Assembly (NCBI GenBank): GCA_038093975.1
Contig: JBBPTG010000014.1
Span: forward strand, 62,001 to 126,000
Source: Chalciporus piperatus
Taxonomy: Eukaryota > Basidiomycota > Agaricomycetes > Boletales > Boletaceae
DNA length: 64,000 nucleotides
Direction: 5' to 3'
In this document: piece after piece, positions 35,383 through 46,884 of the stretch
Layout: every line of letters begins with the position of its first letter
Position numbering within the stretch: position 1 is the first letter of the stretch
Program-made: the position numbers and the translations under genes
Notes under the pieces: generated by a model
What the model was told of the DNA's origin: nothing
What the model saw: only the letters and a program-made list of their open reading frames with translations
Databases searched by the model: none

Positions 35383-36765
35383 TCAGGACTCGGGAGCATC
35401 TTGGCGAATGCAACCGCCTGGAAGAAGAAAGCGGAACTTGTCCGCGTTTTCGATAATGTAACGAGGCAGATGAACCGCGGAGGCCAGCCTACATCAAAGT
35501 TAGTGTACTATCTACAACCAAAAAGCATTTGAACTAACGGATCAAGGTTCATCTGAAAAAACAGTTCGTGATACTGCAGGCAATAATCATTTAACAAGTG
35601 TCTGGAACAGGTACAAAGGAACTTCTCACAGTATATGCCTCTGGTAGCATCTCAAAGATATCCTTGCCATGACAGATGGTGTCCTGAAGGCGTTTCGGGT
35701 CCAAGAGACTCTTTTGTCCGCCGATGCGGTCGGAATGGGAGAAGCCTTCCATCTTGACGACATACTCGGGTATTGTCCTGAAACAATAACTACAGTGCCA
35801 ACCGGAGTCAGCGAGTATAGTCTCTGTGCTCTTGGAATGGCGATAATAGGATGTGCCGTCCCATAAATGAACGCTTGCTCGCCAACTGGAAGGCCCGAGA
35901 TACCATTCAAAGCTGAGCGCGTGGACGCATTGATACCAGAATCAGCGTTTTCTTCTCGATAATGAATCTTAGCATCACGAACCTGTAGAGGAAGTTGCCT
36001 AGTTGTAAATGTATCTTTGATCCAAAGTCGCAGGCTTTGAGTAACCTCAACGTATGTTGTGACGGGATCTCGTCCAAGTCGGACATGACGACCAAAAATT
36101 GAGTGTTGGATTGAGGGGCTTGAGTAATATGTGTACGCAACAAGGACGTCATTGTATCGCGGGTGGCAGCTTCGAAATCCCAAGCCGACTGTCCTGGTCC
36201 CAATTCATGCCCTGGGAGACTGAATAGTGTGTCTACCGTCAAAAGCGTGCTCGCAAGGGAACATACGTCACACTTACAAATGGTACTTGATTTTATGCTT
36301 AAACTTGGCAAACCTTTCTTCATTGTCCGCATAATAAGTTTTCTTTTGGAGACCAGTGAAAGTAGCGTTTGACTCGACGATGAAGAAGAAGTCCACGATG
36401 GGATCCAGTTCGTTTAGTCGTACTTCCAGCAAGTCAAGTTCGCTGCTCATGAGGACCGCGTCAAGGACTTGGATTGGATTGCCGCCCGACCTCTGGGGCC
36501 AACCGTGTAGCTCACAGGTGTGCGCATCAAAGGTAAGACCTTCGGCATAGTAATGGGGCACAACATCTTTGGGCCCGGTGTCGGTGTCCCAAAGTGGACG
36601 GGTGGCATAGGAAATAGCGTTTTTGATTTGGTACTGAAATTGGATTACAAAGTGGAGGCCAAAAAGGAGGACGAGGAGGACGGGGAGAAAAAGGCGTATT
36701 GTCCTGTTGCGGCGGAGGGAAGGAGGGACCATGGTCCGTACGCCGGAGGCCAGGATATCCAACAT
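35383..36765 (-). CDS. Family GT17 glycosyltransferase (MGAT3-like)
   Basis: Golgi type II enzyme related to beta-1,4-mannosyl-glycoprotein N-acetylglucosaminyltransferase. The start [20 protein letters not shown] precedes a signal anchor ([17 protein letters not shown]). The catalytic region has [90 protein letters not shown] (DxD-like), [48 protein letters not shown] and [20 protein letters not shown]. The last exons give [12 protein letters not shown] and [20 protein letters not shown], stopping at 35383. In animals the family bisects N-glycans; the fungal acceptor is unknown. Start context and five introns are consistent. Confidence 0.88.
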
Positions 36766-38113
36766 GGATTAGTCTTAGGAGATGCGCCACCCCATCAATC
36801 GTTTCGACTCATCATGTTTGTTCTCAAATTTCAAAACATCGCTCAGTATACAACAGGTATACAACATTCACTGATACAAGCTACTTATGATATATGGTAC
36901 ATGATATATGATACGAGACTCGCTACTCTACAGTCATAATCATGGGCGACAACGGCTGCTCTCGACTGGCGGCAAGATGTAGAGCTTGAAGCAGGCAGGG
37001 ATTGAGAAGGCTGAACCGACTCGATTGCAACGTCGCAAGACACTCGAAACGCAAATACAACGTATGTAGAACCCCCACCCCACCGAAATCACCTCTTCTA
37101 GTAGCCTTCTTCGTTCATGGGCGCCAGCAAAAAATGCGGTACCTCCCTCAACAAGGGCAAGACTAGTCAAAACGAGAAGCTCCGAACAAAGTGGAAGGGT
37201 CTGAGTGCACGAGACACCCGAGCATCGTTCTAGAGGACGGGAACGCGGGCAAGCAGACGGAAGAGCTTGGCCAAGCCCGAACTTTTATGTCCTCAGAATT
37301 GTTCAAAGAGGAAAATGCTGGCGAAGTGGCCCTTATATATCTTTCTGTACAGTTCTTCGTAAGCAGCTCTCACGCTCTCCTCGATCATCTCGCTCCCGAG
37401 ACCATTGGTTGGGAGCTCCAGAAATCTCAGTATTTATAATTGCCCAAGTTGTATCTAGTGAGCACGGCAGACTGGATCGTTGCTTCGTCACAGTCCTCGC
37501 GTGTCTTAAAGCTGGCTTTGTCCGGTGCGGACTTGGTGGTGTGCTAGTGGCATACAGGGGGAAGTCTGAAAAGGCCCGCTTTGTTGTCGGGCATCGCCTC
37601 CGGGTTACTTACCACAACTGGGAGGCCAGGCCGCCAGGGGTCAAGCTTCAAGTATGCTTTGGCTCGCGCTTCGCGGAGTGATGATTTAAGCGACACCGAA
37701 CAACCTCGAAGCTCGGATTTCACCGTAAAGGTTATCCAGTCTTTCACGTCCACAAATTATCTTTGGCCACCAAGTCGCTGAATGTCCTTTTGACTTTCCC
37801 TTTGAACGCGTATACGGTCGCCAAGGGCACAAATCCCTTTGCCCTTCGGAGTGAACTCGGAGTGACCGGGACGTCATCAACGCTTCAGAGTTACAAAGAC
37901 GTGCACCGTTGTTGCTACACCACAAATGAAAGCCAACGAGCTAATTAAATTAGCTTCGCATTGTGGGCTATTGTGGGTGACTAGCATTATGTGGACATTA
38001 GCGCCGGTCCGATAGAACGAGTATGAAGAAATCAAAGCGGGTTGTTATTTCTGTGGCAGTCCAAACAGCTTGTGGACTTGTGGTGGTGAGACGCTTTGAC
38101 GAGGTCGGAGGGG
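36766..38113. other. Gene-poor intergenic region
   Basis: About 1.35 kb without a supportable gene. 36880-36920 is AT-rich with repeats of ATGATATAT. Open frames between 37190 and 37950 on both strands lack known motifs and obvious intron structure. I looked for transposase or reverse-transcriptase signatures and saw none. It might hold degraded coding sequence, but I cannot identify it. Confidence 0.35.
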
Positions 38114-38120
38114 TATAAAG
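38114..38120 (+). promoter_or_regulatory. TATA box of the DUF6699 gene
   Basis: TATAAAG lies 67 bases before the ATG at 38187, with a pyrimidine-rich leader between them. Confidence 0.55.
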
Positions 38121-38186
38121 ACGCACTTGAGATCGTCGTAGTAGTCACCAACCTGTTCCTCCTTCACCATTTCTTACCGTCATACG

Positions 38187-39150
38187 ATGGCTCAATCCTA
38201 TCCATCCTCATATCCCTTGCCTTACCCCAATGAGGCCCAACGAGTTCCATTCCATATCTCGACGTATTCATCTTTGGCTGGCGCCCTCGGTACAGAACCT
38301 AAAAACGTGAGTGGTTTTCTGTCTCGGAGGTTCCACCGTGCTCACCATTTCCTAGACCGTATACTTGGATGGACCACCCGTCAACAACCCATCGTACCCC
38401 TATCCGGCACGCAATGTCTTGAACCCTGGCACATATCCTGCACGGACACCGCTGTCGGCGTCGAACGGAAGGCGGCCGAGCAACCCAAGCGCCCTCTACG
38501 AGGCTTGGGAGCTAAAGGGTCAGCCAAAGATGCCCTCGCAGTACGAATGTCTGCCACAGGGAGTTCACGTCGAGACGTCGCACCCACCGAACGGCTACCA
38601 AGCCGGCGTCGAATTCCCTGGGATCTACTTTCAACGCAGGGGCAACAAAGATCCTTATTCCATCGGTGATCTATTGAACATGGACACTCTACCTGATCTG
38701 GTCGACGGTGACGAGCCAGTATTTCTCCACAACCCTGATCGATACGTTAAGATCAAGATCATGGTAAAGACCACATTCATTCGACGGAATGTAGAACTTA
38801 CCTGGCTTCGCAACAGTGGCCTGGATATTCTCGTTATCCGTTTGAGAAGCGACTCAACATCAAACCAGGCAACCCTCTGACGCCAACGCTGCTGGTGATG
38901 ACGCTTGCATATTATATGGACGAATTCGCTCGTTGGCTTCATGTACGTGCATTCGTTGTGGGTAACGGGTCTTTTTGACGTTTGTGTTCCAAAGAACGAG
39001 GGTGCTACTGTTGACCCTGGTCAAGACCATTGGCGAGTGAAGAAAGTCCGAGACGGAGCCCCGGCAATGTGGAAGAACTGCATAATTGGTTCTCTGCAAC
39101 ACCGCACGGGAAGCGTTTGGCAACCCGAGATTTACTTCCCTAGAGGATGA
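38187..39150 (+). CDS. DUF6699-type hypothetical protein
   Basis: Four exons. MAQSYPSSYPLPYPNEAQRV starts a Pro/Tyr/Ser-rich N-terminus. The core reads PSQYECLPQGVHVETSHPPN, YQAGVEFPGIYFQRRGNKDP and YSIGDLLNMDTLPDLVDGDE, then after an intron MWPGYSRYPFEKRLNIKPGN, LLVMTLAYYMDEFARWLH and finally WRVKKVRDGAPAMWKNCIIG. The WPGYsrYPFEkRL element with trailing hydrophobic helix is the pattern I associate with the Agaricomycete-expanded DUF6699 domain, whose function is unknown. The TATA box suggests regulated or strong expression. No signal peptide or membrane helix. Confidence 0.7.
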
Positions 39151-39421
39151 TGGACAAACTTCATGGCGGTAGCGGTATAAGTCTTCTTTAATTTTATGAT
39201 TATAAAGTTTCTGTTGTAATGCACGCCTGGAGCCTGCTTGGTTTGTATTAGCATTATCATTAGCATAACTGTTTACATAAGTCACGATAACAATGGTATC
39301 CACAGACGATTCACTTTTCCGACTTGATTGTCAGGTTCATTGTATAGCTTTAGGTGTTCGCGCGATCCATGGATATGATTGACGAGAAGCATTATACGTC
39401 CATCATGTTATTTGACGAGGA

Positions 39422-40126
39422 TTAACGCTCGGAGGGTACCTCTGCCGCCAGTCGGGAGATCTCTGAAAAGGCTGCCTTGAGAGAATCTAGGTCTGCGTCG
39501 AGGCTCTCAGCGCGGTTCTTCATCTGCAATGGAGAGTTGGAGTTGTGACAGCGACGGATACAATGTTTCATACCGCTGCAATGGTGTCACTGGCCGCAAT
39601 GAGTTCGTGGTGGTGATTATAGACTAGAGATTGGCGTTCGCTCTCAAGCTGCCGGATCTCTTCTCACGAAATGAATGCCGCACTTGCTCATGACTGAAAT
39701 ACTCACCTGACAATAATTCATTCTCGCGCTTGAGTAAGGTAGTAAGAGAAGACGTCGTGATTAACTGATCGTAGTAAGACTTTGCATCGAAAGCTGGGGA
39801 GTCTATACAACGAATGTCAATATTTATCGGGAGAGACTCGCATGCCGGGTAGACATACCCATGCTCATTGGATCATTGTTATTTCCAGGTATTGGTGGTG
39901 GTGGTCCGACACCGAGGCCATAGTGTTTCCTCAGTAGGTCCATAGCGCGAGTCTTGGTCGCCGATCCAGGAGGAGTGAGGGGGCGCTGCGAGGTTGACTG
40001 TGCAATCAATGAAGGTGAGCGTGGTGGGAGTGTACCCGGAGGTGACATCGGGCGCAGCGATGAGGACACCACCCGCGGTGTCGACTGCCTTCTCTGCCGC
40101 GTTGGCGATGATTGAGACGTCGACAT
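39422..40126 (-). CDS. VPS51: GARP/EARP tethering complex subunit Vps51 (short form)
   Basis: Tethers endosome-derived vesicles at the trans-Golgi together with Vps52-54. The N-terminus is Ser/Pro/Thr-rich (MSTSQSSPTRQRRQSTPRVV), then ATKTRAMDLLRKHYGLGVGP. The Vps51 signature follows: DSPAFDAKSYYDQLITSSSL, LKRENELLSEIRQLESERQS, LVYNHHHELIAASDTIAAMK and NRAESLDADLDSLKAAFSEI. It ends at AAEVPSER, so the protein is only about 190 residues: near the yeast subunit (164) and much shorter than the animal one (about 780). The acidic DS-F-D and NEL-SEIR-L motifs are well kept. Divergent from the next gene, with 161 bases between starts. Confidence 0.88.
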
Positions 40127-40287
40127 TGTTGATGGCAATGACCAAATGAGAGGAGGAATATAAGGGCGGGGTGTTTGGGGTCTGGGGTGTCGCGATCACG
40201 TGGTTAGCATGCGGTACGGTGATGCGCGCAACGATGAGCGAACTGGAGCTTTAGAAGTCAAGCTAGTCAAGGGAAACGTTGGACGAG

Positions 40288-42274
40288 ATGACTGATCAGT
40301 GGGTAGTCGCCGACAGCGAAGATGAAGATGTATTCCCTCAAATATCCACTATGGGATTGTTGGGTGCAGGCCCTTCCGAGGCAGCCACTGAAGGTGAGAG
40401 TCACCCATGGCCATGGTACACGAGTTCTTCTCGATCCAAGTATTTAACGACGTTTCTACCAGCATCAACAATCCAGACAGCTACCTTCTCTAATCAACCT
40501 CGTACACCTGAACGAGGTCGTCCTCCATTCTCGCGCGAATCCCTCTTCACTCCACCTCCAGGAGGGACGGACTCTACCATCGACAATTTCACGAGCCTAC
40601 CTTCCCCATCTCGTCCTTCCGCTCCACCCGTTCCCAAACCCAGACCAAGGCCTAGAGTTATAATGAAGAAACCCCAAACATCCAATCAAGGTGGCGACTC
40701 GACGAACGCGCCGTCTTCTCACATCAGTGATCCCCCTATATCAGGAATGAGAGGAATGGACGATAGCATTCGTCCTGCAACGTCCACATCGTTTGGTTTC
40801 CCAGACACGGCTGACGACGCATACTTCTCACTTGACATCGCTGAGCGTGCTAAAATGCGGTCGAGGAAGGCACAGACAAACAAGAAGCCCGCATATATCC
40901 CGCCTCCGGATGAAGACGTTATCGAACTGACTTCGGACGATGACGAGCTTTCTTTGAAGCCCATGAAGCGTCAAAAGAAACAAGTAAAATCAGACCCGAA
41001 GCCAAAGACGCAACCCAAGCCACGACCAAAGCCCAAACTGAAGGTCAAAAACCCGGTACCAATCGACCCTCAGTCGAGTGGCCCTCCAGTCGTCGACCCT
41101 CCAGTTCCACCTGCAAGGTTTGCGTCGTCGTCTCAGTTGCCTCCATCAACGTTGCCTACTATCCCACCGTCAACGCCGCCGCAACCCCACGAGCCTACTC
41201 CTCCTTCTTCGCCTGTTGTAACTAACCGGAAACGAAAGAGGATTCAGCCCTCAGTCGCGGAAGATGATGACTTGGATCTTATTGGTGCCAGCCACAGGGA
41301 ACCCTCACCGCCAACATCCAATCCTCCTCCATTCTTTGCTGCATCTTCGTCTTCAGTACCTACTGATTCTGGAATTGAAATTCCACCGCCCAAATTACCA
41401 ACCGGGGGTAAAAAGAAACCAGCAACCTCGAAGAAAAGGGCCACTCAAGCGAAATCGCAGGCTAAAGGAAGGAAGGGCAAGAAGTCGGATGCCGTAGATC
41501 AAGTAACTGGAGATCCTGGACGAATGTCGCAGGAACCTTCTACCTCTGGCGCGTACCAAGATTCAAACCACCCTGAAGAGCGTCCCTCACCAGGTGCTGC
41601 AACTTCTTCCACGACCAAGAAAGCTCCAGCGAAACAAACCGCAGCTCGGAAAGCCAAAGGTAGACTCATAGACTCTGGCGAGGAGGACGATGAACCGGAT
41701 CCACCGCCAAAGTCAAACAGATCACCTGCGACAGACGCGGGCAGGGAAGACGAAGGACAACGCAAGGTACAAATGATATCACCCCCGCATAATCTCACTG
41801 ATGCATGCGACATAGGAAAACCTACGACCAAACAACCCCGTTCTTCCGCAACGAGATCCTCAGCCCGGAGATCCTCAGCCCGGAGATCCTCAGCCCGGAA
41901 CTCCTTCTACGTCTACTCCCCAGCTCCGCGGGTCTTCAGTCAAACCTCAACCAACAGCAATGTCTGAGCTCATTCGGCGAGTGAACTCACAACCAAATTC
42001 ACCCTTTCGGAATGCGTCACGGCCATATTCGCCTTTCGTGAAGTCCTCCAGGACAATGCTATCGAGGATCGCTCCGCTCCATCCGAATCGTCGTACTCCG
42101 CCTCCGCCTCTGCCCCGCCCCCCTCCTCCCAAGAAGAGCAAGAAACAGCTTGAGATGGAGGAGAGGATAGAGGAAGAGCTCGCTGAAACGGTTGATGGGT
42201 GGTCTTGCCTCGCGGATGAGGAGAGAAAGGCTCTGCGAAGGGCGAGGATCGATGCCGAATTGGGTTACGAATGA
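40288..42274 (+). CDS. Large disordered, Pro/Ser/Lys-rich nuclear-type protein, function unknown
   Basis: MTDQWVVADSEDEDVFPQIS starts a protein of about 640 residues that is almost entirely low complexity. It has a VIELTSDDDEL acidic patch next to basic runs (KPMKRQKKQVKSD, KPKTQPKPRPKPKLKV), a NRKRKRIQPS nuclear-localisation-like cluster, EEDDEPDPPPKS, and three exact DPQPG repeats. An intron near 41767-41816 keeps the frame into ENLRPNNPVLPQRDPQPGD. The conserved-looking part is the C-terminus: SELIRRVNSQPNSPFRNASR, SRTMLSRIAPLHPNRRTPPP, then a helix EEELAETVDGWSCLADEERK. SD/ED and basic patches suggest chromatin or nucleic-acid association; this is inference. No catalytic domain seen. Confidence 0.7.
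41855..41899 (+). repeat. Three perfect 15-bp tandem repeats coding DPQPG
   Basis: GATCCTCAGCCCGGA occurs three times without change and in phase with the reading frame. The absence of synonymous differences implies recent slippage expansion. Confidence 0.9.
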
Positions 42275-42443
42275 TGATGATGCTCAAGGTCAGGCATATG
42301 CTCTTATCCCAGTGATGCAGAACGGTAGTATTTATTCGTCCTTTATGCTCGACCGTAATTATCCTTTATGTTAACTTGTCTCGTACTCTGGCATTAATAA
42401 CATGTATAGATCCTGACATCGTCCAACGGCATGAAACATGCTC

Positions 42444-43082
42444 TCAAACACTCGAAAGAAGTTTGAGGAGCATGGCTTTACAAGCCTTCACCTTCGGCTC
42501 GTCGAACTCGTCGAACTTCGGTACCGCTTCCATCAACCCCCTACCAGGAAGTTCCGCCTTCACTCCTCTCGCCGCATCCTCAACCGTCTTCTTCCACTTG
42601 GAGCTCTCGATATCCTCGTCTCCCATCTGAGTGGCAACTACTATGACCCGTATCCTCTTCTCGCAGAAATCGGCATAGATCTTGTTGTAGATCTTCCAAT
42701 GAACAGGGACCTTGATCTTCCTGGCGTCGATGCAGAGCACCACGAGACTGATGTGGGGATTCTTGCCCCGCAAGAACTTCTTGAGTTCGCGTTCAGCATC
42801 AGGTAGGATTCCGACAGACTTGAGCAAGCGAACGGGCATGATGCCCCGCTCCGACGCTTCGTTCAGTCCCCTTGTGTCCCAAATGCAATAACTGGTCCCC
42901 CGTTCTGGGTCGACGACGTCGTACGACATCGTTCGGGTCGTACATGGTCTGACATTGTTGTTCGTTGCAGCGACTTCTTCGCCTTTGAGCAAATTGACTA
43001 GGGTGCTCTTCCCGACCCCGGTCATGCCGACAAGGGCAACATGTTTTTTCCTCTTTGCAGGGGTGAGCTTGGACAGATGCAT
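42444..43082 (-). CDS. P-loop GTPase-like protein, tandem paralogue A
   Basis: Single-exon frame of 212 residues. MHLSKLTPAKRKKHVALVGM leads to the P-loop GMTGVGKSTLVNLLKG. RPCTTRTMSYDVV provides a switch-I-like Thr, and YCIWDTRGLNEASERG gives the G3 DxxG (DTRG). The G4 position, normally NKxD, reads VVATQMGDED and so lacks the Lys and Asp spacing. KVPVHWKIYNKIYADFCEKR is shared with the neighbour. It resembles the AIG1/50S-binding-type GTPases expanded in Agaricomycetes, of unknown role. It may have an unrecognised upstream exon. Confidence 0.72.
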   Translation of the reverse strand: MHLSKLTPAKRKKHVALVGMTGVGKSTLVNLLKGEEVAATNNNVRPCTTRTMSYDVVDPERGTSYCIWDTRGLNEASERGIMPVRLLKSVGILPDAERELKKFLRGKNPHISLVVLCIDARKIKVPVHWKIYNKIYADFCEKRIRVIVVATQMGDEDIESSKWKKTVEDAARGVKAELPGRGLMEAVPKFDEFDEPKVKACKAMLLKLLSSV

Positions 43083-43752
43083 CGGATTGATATCGTACTG
43101 ACCGACATCGCCTATGTAACCTGACAGCTATGCAACTGGTGGAATGTGTGAGTGGCACTGATTGTGCGATGGGTAACTGGAGATGCTGAGAACATGCGGC
43201 CAGATGGTGGCAATCAAGAAGTCTATGCACGAGGACCTCCAGGTTGTGGCGTGCCTCATCGTTGCATTGCTGGACCCCCCTGACCCTATCGGAGCGTAAA
43301 GTTCAGATCGCCACGATCATAGAACACAGAAAATTCCAGCCACCATGCGGGGCTTCTGCGGTTCAAATGCGACTCGCTCGAAAGGAGTCGTCATTGTATT
43401 CAACAAAAATCCGTCGAAAGATAAAATGTGATCATCACTGAAAACCCGGCTGTGTCTGGCGTGGGCGGGAACGAGAAGACCCGCGTGATGCTTAGCATAG
43501 AATTTTTGCGAGTAAATAACTAACGTTAACCTGCTGGTCCTGTTTTCCGTTTTCAACTATCTACTACTACAGATAGGGACTATCTTTGGCAGGAACTTTG
43601 TTTCAAAGTTTACAACCTAGGGGCGGGGCTACCTTTCTGTGTTTAGATGGCGTAGATCGTATACAGCCTCACCAATCAAAGTACGTATGTCATTAAATGG
43701 ATAGGAACGACTGGGGGGACGTTAAGTAAACCCACAGGACTACCCCAACGGA
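43083..43752. other. Spacer between tandem GTPase paralogues
   Basis: About 670 bases with no supportable gene. Open frames on both strands carry no GTPase motif, so I do not see a third decayed copy. Confidence 0.4.
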
Positions 43753-44434
43753 CTAATCGCCAGTTCCAGAAACTTGTGAGACAAGCTCATTGAGACTCTG
43801 GGAGTCTTCAGCGTATTCGGGAGTAGGTACTCTTCTGTACTCCCGAACCCGGAACAGGAGAACGTCATCAAGGACTACCCCTGCCAACTTCTGAAGCTGT
43901 GCTCTACATCTGCTCTCCCACTCACTCGCGGATTTGGCGGTCATCTTAGTTAATACGACCACCGGCTTGACCCTCTTCCCGCAGTAGTCCACATAAACTT
44001 TGCGAAATTGTTCCCAGTGAACAGGGACATCGATTTTTGAGGCGAGGATACACCAAATAAGAATCGGAGCCGCCTGCTTGATACGCTTGCGACAAGTGGC
44101 CTTCAACTCGCGATCTGGTTGACGAAACCGTTCGAGTAGTTTGGGAAGGATCCCTGGGGTATCCACCGCTTCATCGAGCCCCCGCGTGTCCCAGAGCCGG
44201 TATTGAATCCTACCCAAGTGCGCGACGTATGATGTAGTTTCTGTGGTGCAGGGTCGAGCATCACCCGACACCCCGGCTGCATCTGATGAACCATCTGGTT
44301 TGCCCATAATCATATTGACAATAGAGCTTTTGCCGACACCTGTTTGTCCCCCGAGGAGGACATCGATTTCGACAGACTGCGAATGGAGGACATTACGAAG
44401 TTATAAATTGACGAGATCGTCGACTCACCCCCAT
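43753..44434 (-). CDS. P-loop GTPase-like protein, tandem paralogue B
   Basis: The ATG at 44434 encodes MG, then a short intron, then SVEIDVLLGGQTGVGKSSIV with an intact P-loop. The second exon continues ARPCTTETTSYVAHLG, YRLWDTRGLDEAVDTPGILP, SKIDVPVHWEQFRKVYVDYC and KPVVVLTKMTAKSASEWESR. The G4 motif is TKMT, keeping Lys but lacking Asp. About 200 residues, roughly one third identical to paralogue A by eye, same strand, 670 bases apart: an old tandem duplication. Two genes with different intron content. Confidence 0.72.
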
Positions 44435-45011
44435 TTTAGCTGCTATGTACAGGAAATTCTGACTGCTAAACGCAGACGAGTAGGATGTTGAATGTGGTAA
44501 AGGGTTGTTATGGAGCGGGAGACTGGCAAGACTTTACGAACGCGGGATGGCGTTCGTTGGTTGTCAACCTGATGCACGAGGCGGATGTATATCAGTAATC
44601 ATTGTATCTGGGCACACATCTGGACTGTGCTGAATTTGGGGATGTTTATAGCAGTAATTTAGTCGGCCATGAGGATGCGGCTTGCTTCTGGTGAGATGCA
44701 CATGGCGAGAACCTGTCTTTGTCGACGTCCCACCCGTAGAGTTCTGTGGAAATCGTCAACGGGAACGTCCTGATGCATGCAGACTGCTACGGGCTTTATC
44801 ACTGGAGAACCTGCCTGCTTGATCAGATCAGCGTTGCTAAACCTAGAGAACAGCCACCGCGGACATATGCAGTGGCTATGCCTATGCTCATTGCTCTTCT
44901 GACTCTCACCCACTGGCAGTTGCCTTTACGCTGCAGCGCGTTCTTTGCTGACTTCCATTACTAACAACTCACCTCACAGCGAGGCAGTCTAGATCCATTG
45001 CGACCCAAGAT
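44435..45011. promoter_or_regulatory. Divergent upstream region of GTPase B and the STK16-like kinase
   Basis: About 580 bases between two divergent start codons. Small open frames have no motif. No TATA box close to either start. Confidence 0.4.
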
Positions 45012-46776
45012 ATGGCCTTTCCTTATCTCACACACGCGCTCGATAGCCTGAAGGACCAAGCCAAGGACGCAATATGGGCCCTTTCCTCGTGTCTTTGCCA
45101 ACAGTCAGCTCGAGTCAAGATTAACGGTCGAACATGTCAGTATCTCAAGATCACGTTGCGGACAATGTGATCCATTCCCCGTGCACTACCCAGGGCGCTA
45201 ATATATCCCTTGTTAGTTAATATTATCAAAGTCCTTGGGGAAGGTGGTTTCTCTTTCGTCTACCTTGCTCAGGATGAAACAAGCGGGGTGGATGTTCATC
45301 CGTAGACTCTCCGCCACATTCACTTACTTTCACTTCAGAGACAATTTGCGCTCAAGAAAATAAGATGTCCGACTGGATCGGAGGGTGTCAAGGAAGCCAT
45401 GCGGGAAGTCGAGGCGTACCGACGCTTCAAGTGAGTAGCGTCATGTTCTACAGGTACATTTTTCTGATGTCGACGGCTCAGGCACCCAAGTATAATACGC
45501 ATACTGGTGGGCTTCATTCCAAGGCTATATTCAGGGCTCCTTGTTCAAACTCCCTCAGGATTCCGCAGTAGTCCAGGATCCAGAAGGTGAAGGTCAGATC
45601 GTATACCTCTTCTTACCCGTCTACAAGGTACGTTCGAATCGAACATTTCTCTATATTCTAACACGTGAACAAAGCGTGGAAACGTCCAAGATGCCATTAA
45701 TGCGAATGTCGTCAACGGGAAACACTTCTCGGAAAGAGACATGATTCGCATATTCAGGGGTACCTGTGAAGCCGTTCGTGCCATGCACGATTACCACACA
45801 CCCTCTGGTTTGCAGTCGCAATCTCATCCGACTCCCTCCCGGACACCCGCACCTTCTACGTCGCGTGCGCACCCTTCGAACAATCATCACTCCGACGACG
45901 AAGAAGCTGACGAGCTATTACCACGTCCTGAAGGCGATGGTGATGGTGGATATTCCTATGAGTCGTCTGCACCCCTCATGAAGAATCGTCGAGCAGACAG
46001 CGAAGCGGAGGCAGCTTTCGAGGATGACGATGAGGTTTCATCCCTACCAGGCGCCGCGAATGGAAGTGCGGAACCTGGAAAGGGCGAACTTGTACCATAT
46101 GCTCACAGAGACCTCAAGCCTGGGTAGGCCTCTTGGTTGTCCTAGGTGTTGCTTAGACTGAGGGATGGAATTAGGAACGTGATGATTGCTGACGATGGTG
46201 TGACACCCATTCTTATGGACTTTGGCAGTGCCACGAAAGCGAGAGTCCCGATAGATAATAGGTCACAGGCGTTGCTACAACAGGTACAGTGACCACCCGA
46301 CTTGGGATGCAGAATCTCAATCGACTTTGCAGGATATTGCAGCCGAACAAAGTACAATGGCATACAGAGCACCTGAGCTTTTCGACGTGAAAACGGGGAT
46401 CACTCTCGACGAGAAAGTGGATGTTTGGGTAGGTTTATTTCTGTCATTTCGCGATTTCATCAGATCCTTATATTTTCAAGTCACTGGGTTGCACGTTATT
46501 CGCGATGGCATACTCGCATTCACCGTTTGAGAACACACAAACTACAGAACAGGGAGGATCAATTGCTATGGCTGTCCTGAACGCGCAGTACAAACACCCA
46601 AGTTCAGCCTACTCTCAAGGCCTAAAAGACCTTATTGATAGTATGCTCAAGGTCAATCCCAAAGAAAGGCCAGATATCCATCAGGTACGTGTCACGTTGA
46701 TCAAACTGGGGAGTCTGAACAAAGGTGGTTGCAGGTCATTGAGTCGACTGATAGGGTACTGCAGTCCTTGATGTAG
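45012..46776 (+). CDS. ENV7: STK16/Env7-type serine/threonine protein kinase
   Basis: NAK-family kinase; the yeast orthologue Env7 is a palmitoylated vacuolar-membrane kinase that restrains fusion. The start MAFPYLTHALDSLKDQA includes a Cys pair (SSCLCQQ) that could be palmitoylated. Kinase motifs are complete: KVLGEGGFSFVYLAQDE (Gly loop), QFALKKIRC (Lys), AYRRFKHPSIIRIL, VYLFLPVYKRGNVQDAI, YAHRDLKPGNVMI (catalytic loop), ILMDFGSATKARV (DFG) and STMAYRAPELFDV (APE). A roughly 100-residue acidic, disordered insertion lies before the HRD motif, usual in fungal members. The last exons give MLKVNPKERPDIHQV and DRVLQSLM. Seven or more introns, all frame-preserving. Confidence 0.9.
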
Positions 46777-46884
46777 ATCTGCACATTGGTAACCCACTTC
46801 ACGGACCTGGCCGCATTTAAGCACATGTCATTTTTAGAGTCGTCTATGCGAACTACATACCCTACAGGCTCACCAACCACTGGC

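Noticed and set aside
34941..35456. 171-residue plus-strand open frame
   Set aside because: Overlaps the last GT17 exon in antisense and lacks motifs; no intron or promoter evidence.
37190..37950. Possible transposon remnant
   Set aside because: No terminal repeats, target-site duplication, integrase or reverse-transcriptase motif could be seen in any frame.
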